Source of the DNA: Oscillospiraceae bacterium
Lineage (GTDB): Bacteria > Bacillota > Clostridia > Oscillospirales > Ruminococcaceae
Length of the DNA: 6,914 nucleotides
Reading direction: 5' to 3'
NCBI GenBank assembly: GCA_900768675.1
Contig: CAAGDT010000139.1
Location: 1 to 6,914, forward strand
Of this stretch, positions 1 through 6,810 are shown one piece after another. The notes under the pieces are model-generated. The model worked only from the letters and a program-made list of their open reading frames with translations, searched no databases and was not told where the DNA came from. A program made the translations under genes and the position numbers. Numbering within the stretch: position 1 is the stretch's first letter; every line of letters begins with the position of its first letter.

Positions 1-136
1 GTCAGATTTTTCGTCAGATTGTACAAAAGCGACGCAGGCGTGCTGGCGCACGTCAAGGAGTTTTTGTGCAAGATGGCGGAAAATATGCAAGTAATCGTGC
101 GGCAAAGGTGGCAACCGTTAATTGTGCGGTGTTGCC
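1..136 (+). repeat. MITE-like palindromic repeat, copy A (left end outside window)
   Basis: Non-coding repeat truncated by the window start. Bases 1-83 align without gaps to 6832-6914 (68 of 83 identical). Bases 7-83 can fold into a long hairpin (stem 7-33 with 57-61 and 62-83, inner stem 37-43 with 48-54, loop TGGC). The right tail (84-136) ends in TAATTGTGCGGTGTTGCC at 119-136, which is the reverse complement, at 16 of 18 positions, of the left end of copy B at 6796-6813. The tail also holds AATCGTGCGG (93-102), matching the inverted TCGTACGATT of copy B (6817-6826) at 8 of 10. This makes 136 the likely right terminus. The next bases are TTAA, possibly part of the target site. No open frame of note lies inside, so any transposition would need a transposase supplied from elsewhere (inference). 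The family has not been identified from memory with certainty. Confidence 0.85.
7..83. repeat. Long imperfect hairpin in repeat copy A
   Basis: Outer stem 7-28 pairs with 62-83 with only two mismatches, G17/A73 and A18/G72, which form a tandem G-A pair; T11-G79, T14-G76 and T22-G68 are wobbles. The stem continues as G29-T61, C30-G60, a second tandem G-A (31/59, 32/58) and C33-G57. After an asymmetric GCA/AA internal loop, GGCGTGC (37-43) pairs with GCACGTC (48-54), including a G38-T53 wobble, around loop TGGC. No T-tract follows on either strand, so it is not a classical intrinsic terminator. Confidence 0.85.
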
Positions 137-158
137 TTAACTACTACCACCGATACGG

Positions 159-166
159 AAAGGAAA
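159..166 (+). promoter_or_regulatory. Ribosome binding site of addB
   Basis: AAAGGAAA lies six bases or less before the ATG at 171, a normal Shine-Dalgarno distance, and supports this start. The 34 bases between the repeat end (136) and the ATG leave little room for a full promoter. No clear -35/-10 pair was recognised there, so the operon promoter is either within or upstream of repeat copy A. Confidence 0.75.
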
Positions 167-170
167 TCTT

Positions 171-3100
171 ATGCTGGAATTAATCTGCGGCGAGGCAGGA
201 ACGGGGAAATCCCGCCTGCTGTATAAAAGAATAACCGAGGCTGCGCAGGAAGGCAGAAAAGTATATCTTTTCGTCCCCGACCAGTTCTCCTTCGAGGCTG
301 AAAAGCTTATCTACAAAACCGTTCCCCACCGTCTTTCGGAACAGGTTTCCGTAACTTCCTTCGCAAAGTCGGCGCAGAAGATACTGCACCTTTACGGAGA
401 AACAAAGGAATACGCCGACGATATTGTGAAAAATATGCTTATGCTGCGGGCGCTTAACGAAAAAGCCTCCGAGGGCTCTCTTACCTACTATGCGAAGCAG
501 ATTAAAAAGCAGGGCTTTACCTCCTTTGCCTTAAGGGCAGTAGGCGAGATACGAAACGCAGGGCTTTCCCCCTCTGCTTTCAGAAGCGCGGTTTCCGCAG
601 GAGATTTTCCCGATATTCTGATGAAAAAGCTAAGCGACCTGTGCGAGATTTATTCCGCCTACGACACCCTGCTTACCGCAGGCTTTGACGACCGCCTTGA
701 CGACGTAAGGCGGGCGGCGGAGATTGTGGAGCAGTCGGATATTTTTGGCGAAACTCTCTGCTTTTTTGATAACTTCGACTCCTTTTCGGGCAGTCAGATG
801 GTATTTATAAAGGCACTGCTGAGCCGTGCGGAAAGCGTTACCCTTGCTCTTACGGCAGACAGCCCCGACAGCCGTGACAAGCGGTTTTTGTCCGCCGCCT
901 ACCTTATCGGAAAGCTTAAGGAAATGGCAGAGGGAGAGTATAACGTAACCCTGCTCAAAGAGAAATACCGCTCCCCTGCCCTTACCGTAATTGAATCCGC
1001 CGACCCCTGGCAGGAGTGCGACTGGATTTGCGCAGAAATACGAAGACTTATGGACGAGGGAGTGCGCTGCCGTGATATTGCGGTGCTTACCCCCGAGGCG
1101 AAGTATGCCCGTATTCTGGACAGCGCTATGAAAAAGTACGAAATACCCGCCTTTTCCGACATTCCCGAGCCGATTATCTCAAAGGATATTGTGCGGTTTT
1201 CCTTGTATGCCCTGCGTGCTTTGTCTTTTGAAACAGAGGATATTCTCCGCTATGTAAAAAGCGGCTTTGTCCGCCACGAAAACGGCAAAATCATAAGTAA
1301 TATCCAGGCGGACAGCCTTGAAAAGCTTAGCCGCAGATACGACCTGAGAAAGAAGGACTGGACAAGAGCTTTTCCCGAAAAGCTTGACGAAACCGGCGAG
1401 TACGAAGCCCTGAGAAAAAGCATAATCGAGCCGCTGCTCCTGTTAAAAAAGCAGACCGAAAACACCGACGGAGCGGGAATAACCCGTGCAGTCTGCGATT
1501 TTCTGTTCAATAAAATGGACATAAGCAGGACGATTTACGGCAAGTGCATTATCGAAACAGGCGAGAACGGCAAAAAGGTGGTTGACAGCCGAAAAATGGA
1601 AGGCTACAGCTCCCTGTGGGACGATACCCTTACGGTTTTCGAGTCGGCTTATAAGGCGCTTTCGGGCTACAATATGACCGTCAAGGAATACATAAATATA
1701 ATGACCTCGGTTTTCACCTCCGTAACGATTGCAAAGCCGCCTCAGGTGCTTGATGCGGTTACCGTGGGCGATACCGAAAGAAGCCGCTTTGCCGCAGTTA
1801 AAAACGTGTTTCTCTGCGGCTTCAGTCAGGGCGTTATGCCCCGTCCCGCCGCAGTTTCCGAGGTCTTTACCTCCGCCGAAACCGAGCAGCTTGTGCGCTG
1901 CGGAATACCGGTCTGCGAAAACAGAAACAGCCGCTATTCACACGAGCTTTTTATGCTGTACCGCTGCGTAAGCCTGCCGGAAGAAAGGCTTTATATAACC
2001 TATCCTCTGCAAAGCGACAGCTTCTCCTCTCTTGAGCCCTCCCAGTATCTAAGCGAAATCTGCGAAAGCTTCAATGCGGATATTATAAGGGCTGATGATT
2101 TTGGTGCAGGATTTTACTGCCGCACGGAAAAATCCGCTGAACGATACCTTGCAGCAATATACTCCGAAGGCGGAAGAACTGCAGAAAAAAGGGCGCTTAA
2201 AAAGGTACTGCCAAAGGACTTCGGGGATATGCTGAAAGCCGCCGCAGAGAAAACCGAAAACCCCGAACGGCACAGAATTACAAAGGAGCAGGCAGCTTCC
2301 CTGCTTACCATGAACACCTACTCTCCATCTGCCTTTGAAGCGCTGAACGGCTGCAAGTTCAGGTATTTCTGCCGCTACGGGCTTGGACTCAGCGACGAGG
2401 ACAGCCGTGATATTACACCTGCTCTTGTTGGAAACGTTATCCATTTCTGCCTCCAGCGGCTTCTGTTTGACTACGTTGACAGGCGGGAGGAATTTTTGAA
2501 GCTTAGCAAGGACGAGATAAAGAAAAACATCAGCGAAAGCACGGAAGCCTATCAGCAGGAGCATTATTTCAGCGATTTCGGCGGTGCAGAACGGTTCAGA
2601 TATATGGTAAAAAGGCTTGGGGATTACGCTCTGCTTGCTGCACTAAATATTCAAAGAGAGTTAAAGGAAACAGGCTTCTACCCCGTGGAATTTGAAAAAA
2701 AGCTTACCTTCACTCTCGGCGATTTCACCATAAGCGGCTTATGCGACAGAATAGATACCCTCGAAAAGGAGGGAAAGAAGTACATCAGAGTTGTGGACTA
2801 CAAGCGGGGCTACAAGGACATTGAGCTTGAAGAAATATATAAGGGTGAAAAGCTGCAGATGCTTTTATATCTTTTCGGACTGTGCGAAGACGATGCCTGC
2901 CCCTCCTCGGTTATGTATCTGCCAGTAGGCAAATCCGGCTACAAGGAAGCCTCCGGCGGGGATATTGAAGCGGAAGCAAAATCAAGCATGGGCAGCTACA
3001 TAAAAAAGCACGCCCGCTGCGGTATTGTTCTTGAAAACTCCCCCGAAACAGAGGATATAGAGAATTACGACAAGGCGCTTTCGGAGGAATACGGGAATAA

Positions 3101-3290
3101 GAAGGGCGGATATATGTCGGTAAAGAAAATATCCGAGGAAACCTACGAGTCGATAAAGAAGTACTGCTGCGCCTACGTAAACGCAAAGATAAAGGAGTCC
3201 CTTATGGGAATGGCGGGAGCCTGCCCTGCCGACGACAGCGCCTGCACTTACTGCGAATACGGACTTTTCTGCGGAAAGGAGAAAATCTGA
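171..3290 (+). CDS. addB: AddB, subunit of ATP-dependent helicase-nuclease AddAB
   Basis: AddB partners AddA in the cytoplasmic enzyme that unwinds and degrades double-strand break ends until it meets a Chi site, leaving a 3' tail for RecA. The 1039-residue protein, somewhat shorter than the roughly 1166 of B. subtilis AddB, starts with Walker A GEAGTGKS (residues 7-14). Its motif II region is degenerate (DNFDSFSG, 200-207), as expected for a subunit not thought to be the main helicase motor. The C-terminal RecB-family nuclease shows GLCDRID (856-862), VVDYKRG (874-880) and QMLLYL (896-901). The four iron-sulfur cysteines are present: C728 in NGCKF, then C1025, C1028 and C1034 in CTYCEYGLFC, with the same C-x2-C-x5-C spacing known from B. 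subtilis. The start is fixed by AAGGA six bases upstream. It overlaps addA by one base. Chi-binding residues cannot be judged by eye. No frameshift or truncation is evident. Confidence 0.96.
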   Translation: MLELICGEAGTGKSRLLYKRITEAAQEGRKVYLFVPDQFSFEAEKLIYKTVPHRLSEQVSVTSFAKSAQKILHLYGETKEYADDIVKNMLMLRALNEKASEGSLTYYAKQIKKQGFTSFALRAVGEIRNAGLSPSAFRSAVSAGDFPDILMKKLSDLCEIYSAYDTLLTAGFDDRLDDVRRAAEIVEQSDIFGETLCFFDNFDSFSGSQMVFIKALLSRAESVTLALTADSPDSRDKRFLSAAYLIGKLKEMAEGEYNVTLLKEKYRSPALTVIESADPWQECDWICAEIRRLMDEGVRCRDIAVLTPEAKYARILDSAMKKYEIPAFSDIPEPIISKDIVRFSLYALRALSFETEDILRYVKSGFVRHENGKIISNIQADSLEKLSRRYDLRKKDWTRAFPEKLDETGEYEALRKSIIEPLLLLKKQTENTDGAGITRAVCDFLFNKMDISRTIYGKCIIETGENGKKVVDSRKMEGYSSLWDDTLTVFESAYKALSGYNMTVKEYINIMTSVFTSVTIAKPPQVLDAVTVGDTERSRFAAVKNVFLCGFSQGVMPRPAAVSEVFTSAETEQLVRCGIPVCENRNSRYSHELFMLYRCVSLPEERLYITYPLQSDSFSSLEPSQYLSEICESFNADIIRADDFGAGFYCRTEKSAERYLAAIYSEGGRTAEKRALKKVLPKDFGDMLKAAAEKTENPERHRITKEQAASLLTMNTYSPSAFEALNGCKFRYFCRYGLGLSDEDSRDITPALVGNVIHFCLQRLLFDYVDRREEFLKLSKDEIKKNISESTEAYQQEHYFSDFGGAERFRYMVKRLGDYALLAALNIQRELKETGFYPVEFEKKLTFTLGDFTISGLCDRIDTLEKEGKKYIRVVDYKRGYKDIELEEIYKGEKLQMLLYLFGLCEDDACPSSVMYLPVGKSGYKEASGGDIEAEAKSSMGSYIKKHARCGIVLENSPETEDIENYDKALSEEYGNKKGGYMSVKKISEETYESIKKYCCAYVNAKIKESLMGMAGACPADDSACTYCEYGLFCGKEKI

Positions 3291-3292
3291 TG
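3273..3292 (+). promoter_or_regulatory. addB-addA TGATG coupling site with ribosome binding site
   Basis: GGAAAGGAG (3273-3281), inside the last codons of addB, is a strong Shine-Dalgarno sequence for the addA ATG at 3290. The addB stop TGA (3288-3290) shares its final A with that ATG. This arrangement is typical of translational coupling and would help keep the two subunits at equal amounts (inference). Confidence 0.85.
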
Positions 3293-6200
3293 AGCGAAGT
3301 TAAATGGACCGACGACCAGAAACGGGCGATTGACTGGGACAACGGCGCTGTTATCGTTTCTGCTGCGGCAGGAAGCGGAAAAACCGCCGTACTGATTGAG
3401 CACGTTATGCAGCTTGTAATGAACCCCGAAAAGGGAATAAAAGCAGACGAAATCGTTGTTTCAACCTTTACCCAGAAGGCAGCGGACGAGCTGAGAATAA
3501 GGCTTGACAGGGCGCTTACCGCAGCACTTGAAAAGGAGCCGGATAATAAGTATTTACAGGAGCAGTCCCTTCGCCTTAAGGACGCAGCAATCTCCACAAT
3601 AAGCTCCTTCTTTCTGAAAATCCTGCGGCAGAACAGCTCCCTTGTAGACCTGTCTCCTGATTTCTCAATGCTTGACGACGCAGAGGGCAAGCTTATTTTC
3701 TCCAAATCCCTTACCGCAGTCCTTGAACGCTTCTACGAAACAGCAGAAGATGAGGAAAAGGACCTGATTTACGACTGGTACGGCGGAGAAAACGACGATA
3801 CTTTACGAACTCTTATTGAAAAGCTCTACTATTTTTCAAGAAACCTTATTTCTCCCGACGAATACTTTGATAAATGGTTGGAATTTTATGAAAATTCCGA
3901 AAATGCAGAAGCGGAAAGCAAAAAGCTGCTTGAAAAGCATATCGGCGGTTATGTTGCTGAAATGAAAAGGCTTACCGAAGAATTTTCTTTGGGTGCAGCA
4001 GGCACTCCTGCCGAGGATACTGCAAAATGTGGGGCGGAAAAGGTTAAAATCTGGGAGGAGTTCGACCCAGAGAATGACTTGATTGCCGAAACTGCCGCAA
4101 AAACGGAAGAAATAGAATGGCCGCCTACTCCAAGAAAAAACGCAAAAACAGGCTTTGACAGCAGCGATACAATCCAGTACAAAAAGCAGCTTAACAAGCT
4201 GTTTACGCAAATTGCCAAGGACGATAGCTTTTCCGCTTTTCTGCAAATTCCAATGGAGCGAAAAACCTGCGCTAAGCCGCTAAGCATACTGATTTCCCTT
4301 GAAAAGGCGCTTGAAAAGGAATATTCCGAAAGAAAGCGGGAGAAAAACAAAATCGACTTTTCCGACCTTGAAAGTATGACGATAAAGCTGCTTCGTGACG
4401 AAAAGGGAGAGCCTACTCCTGCCGCAAGGGAGCTTGCAAGAAGCATTTCCGTTATAATCGTTGACGAGTTTCAGGACAGCAACGATGTGCAGTATGAAAT
4501 CTTCCGACTTATTTCAAGGGACAAGAAAAACCTGTATTTTGTAGGCGATATAAAGCAGTCGATTTACAGCTTCCGAGGCGCAAATCCCCTTGTTTTCTCC
4601 TCGCTTACAAAAGACCCCGACTTTACGGTTATAAACCTTAAGTGCAACTTCCGCAGCAACAGCGCTGTAATAGACTCGGTAAACGGAATTTTCAGAGGAA
4701 CAATGACCGAGGAAGTTGGCGACGTAGATTACGACGAAGACTGCGCTCTTGTTCAGGGCGCACCCTACGAGGAAACAGAGGAAAACAAAACCGAGCTTAT
4801 CATATACAAGGGAGAAAACGCCGACAGCGCAAGGCTTATGGAGTCGGCAGGAATAGCCTCCCGCATAAACGAGATGGTAAGAAGCGGCTTTAAGGTAACA
4901 GACAAGGGAAGTAAAAGACCCTGCCGCTACGGGGATTTTGCGATTCTTCTGAGAGATTACGCTTCAAGCGCCCACTATTACAAGGACGCACTGTATGATG
5001 CAGGAATACCCTTTGACGCAAAGGAAGAAGGCTCATTTACCGACTTTGCGGAGGTAAAGCTTACAATCTCCCTGCTCAAAATTATAGACAACCCCTATCT
5101 TGACAAGGAGTTAGCGCAGATACTTATGCGCCCGCCCTATATGTTCTCGGCGCAGGAGATTGCAGAGGTTAAGCTTGCAGGCGGAAAGCGGCGCAAAAAC
5201 CTTTATACGGGGCTTACAATGCTGTCAGGCGTAAGCCCGAAAATCTCAGCATTTCTCAATGAGCTTGAAGGCTACCGTGAATTTGCGGCTAACAATACAG
5301 TGGAGCAGCTTATGCGGAAAATCTACGACGAAAGCCCCTTTGTAACCGCAATAAACGCAAGCCCCGACGGAAGACGGCGTGACGCTAATATAAAGCTGCT
5401 TATCCGTCATGCTGCTGCCTTTTCGGAAAACGGCAGCGGAAGCCTTTTCGACTTCATAACCACCATGGAAAATATGGCGAATAAAAAAATCCGCCTTGAA
5501 TACGAGCGCCCCGGGGATAAGAGCCGCAACTGCGTAAAGATAATGACTATCCATAAGTCAAAGGGACTTGAATTTCCTGTATGCTTTGTGGCAAACCTGC
5601 CTAAAGCCTACTCAACCAAGGAGTCAAAAAAGCTTGCCCTTAACAGAAGCAAGGGAATAGGCATGTACGTTATCGACAGCAAAAATATGCTTGAAATACC
5701 AACAACCTCCTACAGCGATGTTGCCGCCGAAAATAAAAGGCTTGCAATAAGCGAGGAAATGCGGCTTTTGTATGTTGCTGCAACAAGAGCAAGGGAAAAG
5801 CTTATCTTTACCGCAACCGCCTACCCACGGGCAGGAAGCGGAATGTTCTTAGGCTGGATTGAGAACAGCGCCGCTATGCGGGAGGGGCTTATCGCCCGCA
5901 CCGAAATTGAGGAGGCGGAAGATACTCCCGAGCTTTCGGAGACTGCACAAAAAGAAGAAGCCGAAGCGGCAATAAAGCCCTTCGCCGAATACGCCTACAA
6001 GCGCTTTTCGGAGTTGCCGGCAAAGGTTACTGCCACACAGATAGGAGTTAAAAGCTCACAGGCTTTTTCCGACCGGTGCAGCGGCTTTGAAAAATTCCTC
6101 CGTTCTCCCTCATTCCTTAAGGAGGGTGAGGAGAAAAAGCTTTCGGGAAAGAAAAGGGGCGACGCCTACCACAAGGTTATGGAGCTTCTGGATTTTGGTG

Positions 6201-6652
6201 CAGGAGCAGGAAGCGCAGGAAAACAGCTTGACGGACTGCTTGAGCGTGGCAAGATAACCGAGGCGGAGCGGCTTTCGGTGGCAGACAGCGACATTGACGC
6301 ATTTCTCGGCAGCGGAATTTGCGAAAGAGCGGTAAAAAGCGGAAATATCCGCCGTGAATTTCCGATTTTCTGCGAATGCAGTCCAAAGCTCTGGGGCATT
6401 GGCGAACTGCCCGAAAAGGAGGAAAAGCCCTTTATTCAAGGTATTGCGGATATGTTCTTTACCGAAAATGACGAGATAGTGCTGGTTGACTACAAAACCA
6501 ACAAAAACACCACTCCCGAGCAGCTCACCGAGGAATACCGCGGTCAGCTTATGATTTACAGCAAAGCCCTCACGGAAGCAACGGGAATGAGGGTTAAGGA
6601 ATGTCTGCTTTACGCTTTTTCGCTGGGCAGGGAGATTAAGGTGGAGGTTTAA
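3290..6652 (+). CDS. addA: AddA, UvrD/RecB-family helicase-nuclease subunit
   Basis: AddA is the 3'-5' helicase motor and one of the two nucleases of AddAB, acting on broken chromosome ends in recombinational repair. The 1120-residue protein carries the full superfamily 1A set: Q-motif region WTDDQ (6-10), Walker A AAAGSGKT (25-32), motif Ia STFTQKAADEL (from 58), motif II VDEFQDS (391-397), motif III VGDIKQSIYSFRG (418-430), motif IV NFRSN (453-457), motif V TIHKSKGLEF (753-762) and motif VI LLYVAATRAREK (826-837). The C-terminal nuclease has GDAYHKVME with H961, GIADMFF with D1054, VDYKTN with D1067 and K1069, and QLMIY (1086-1090), so both ATPase and nuclease appear active. It is slightly shorter than B. 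subtilis AddA (about 1230). The start is set by GGAAAGGAG and the one-base overlap with addB. The closely related PcrA/UvrD and RecB are excluded by the nuclease domain and the addB partner. Confidence 0.97.
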   Translation: MSEVKWTDDQKRAIDWDNGAVIVSAAAGSGKTAVLIEHVMQLVMNPEKGIKADEIVVSTFTQKAADELRIRLDRALTAALEKEPDNKYLQEQSLRLKDAAISTISSFFLKILRQNSSLVDLSPDFSMLDDAEGKLIFSKSLTAVLERFYETAEDEEKDLIYDWYGGENDDTLRTLIEKLYYFSRNLISPDEYFDKWLEFYENSENAEAESKKLLEKHIGGYVAEMKRLTEEFSLGAAGTPAEDTAKCGAEKVKIWEEFDPENDLIAETAAKTEEIEWPPTPRKNAKTGFDSSDTIQYKKQLNKLFTQIAKDDSFSAFLQIPMERKTCAKPLSILISLEKALEKEYSERKREKNKIDFSDLESMTIKLLRDEKGEPTPAARELARSISVIIVDEFQDSNDVQYEIFRLISRDKKNLYFVGDIKQSIYSFRGANPLVFSSLTKDPDFTVINLKCNFRSNSAVIDSVNGIFRGTMTEEVGDVDYDEDCALVQGAPYEETEENKTELIIYKGENADSARLMESAGIASRINEMVRSGFKVTDKGSKRPCRYGDFAILLRDYASSAHYYKDALYDAGIPFDAKEEGSFTDFAEVKLTISLLKIIDNPYLDKELAQILMRPPYMFSAQEIAEVKLAGGKRRKNLYTGLTMLSGVSPKISAFLNELEGYREFAANNTVEQLMRKIYDESPFVTAINASPDGRRRDANIKLLIRHAAAFSENGSGSLFDFITTMENMANKKIRLEYERPGDKSRNCVKIMTIHKSKGLEFPVCFVANLPKAYSTKESKKLALNRSKGIGMYVIDSKNMLEIPTTSYSDVAAENKRLAISEEMRLLYVAATRAREKLIFTATAYPRAGSGMFLGWIENSAAMREGLIARTEIEEAEDTPELSETAQKEEAEAAIKPFAEYAYKRFSELPAKVTATQIGVKSSQAFSDRCSGFEKFLRSPSFLKEGEEKKLSGKKRGDAYHKVMELLDFGAGAGSAGKQLDGLLERGKITEAERLSVADSDIDAFLGSGICERAVKSGNIRREFPIFCECSPKLWGIGELPEKEEKPFIQGIADMFFTENDEIVLVDYKTNKNTTPEQLTEEYRGQLMIYSKALTEATGMRVKECLLYAFSLGREIKVEV

Positions 6653-6672
6653 GGCAATAATTATGCGGTATT
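6653..6672 (+). repeat. Solo terminal inverted repeat (relic of the MITE-like family)
   Basis: CAATAATTATGCGGTATT (6655-6672) is the perfect 18-base reverse complement of 6799-6816 in the left end of copy B, and also resembles the right end of copy A (TAATTGTGCGGTGTT). It begins directly after the addA stop. GG at 6653-6654 makes the start read GGCAATA, the same as the family's left terminus. TTAA lies on both sides (6649-6652 and 6676-6679). It is either a lone right terminus or an element collapsed to its ends. Confidence 0.7.
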
Positions 6673-6677
6673 AACTT

Positions 6678-6684
6678 AAGAGGT
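6678..6684 (+). promoter_or_regulatory. Ribosome binding site of the truncated PPOX-like gene
   Basis: AAGAGGT sits six bases before the ATG at 6691. This normal spacing shows that the short frame is a genuine gene start and not a chance open frame. It lies immediately downstream of the solo terminal repeat. Confidence 0.7.
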
Positions 6685-6690
6685 AGTCTT

Positions 6691-6810
6691 ATGAGAAGAA
6701 ACGACAGAGAAATTACGGATAATAAAGCTATTGAAGCTTTTATTGCAGGAGAGCAGATATTGCGGGTCGGGTTCTATGACGAGGGAGAAATCTATGGCAA
6801 TACCGCATAA
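6691..6810 (+). pseudogene. 5' fragment of PPOX-like (pyridoxamine 5'-phosphate oxidase-related) gene, interrupted by repeat
   Basis: The frame encodes 39 residues. The first 35 (MRRNDREITD ... DEGEIY) match, from family knowledge, the N-terminus of small FMN-binding split-barrel proteins of the pyridoxamine 5'-phosphate oxidase-related/nitroimidazole-resistance-like group, which begin MRRxDREITD and continue after 'PY' or 'IY' with IVPxxxG. Here the reading changes to GNTA and stops at the exact point where the left end of repeat copy B begins (6796). The last four codons and the TAA stop come from the repeat. The full family protein is usually about 150-160 residues, so the flavin-binding barrel is missing. 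The rest of the gene may lie beyond the window on the far side of the repeat. A good ribosome binding site precedes it, and it lies 38 bases after addA in the same direction. A small functional peptide is possible but less likely. Family assignment rests on a short segment. Confidence 0.7.

Noticed and set aside
110..136. Small hairpin GGCAAC (110-115) with GTTGCC (131-136) as a regulatory leader
   Set aside because: A six-pair stem with a 15-base loop is weak, and it overlaps the terminal inverted repeat, which explains the sequence better.
1729..1971. Plus-strand out-of-frame open reading in addB, and a similar one at 4642-4893 in addA
   Set aside because: The translations are Pro/Arg-rich and compositionally odd, and each lies inside an intact gene in another frame.
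2049..3705. Open frames on the minus strand inside addB and across the addB-addA junction (for example 2049-2564 and 3202-3705)
   Set aside because: They lie wholly antisense to two well-recognised genes, show no recognisable domain, and are low-complexity, Ser/Arg/Phe-rich translations typical of shadow frames.
3836..4446. Overlapping minus-strand open frames within addA, and others near 5246-5554 and 6110-6439
   Set aside because: These are shadows of the AddA coding frame with no plausible product. Several overlap each other in different frames.
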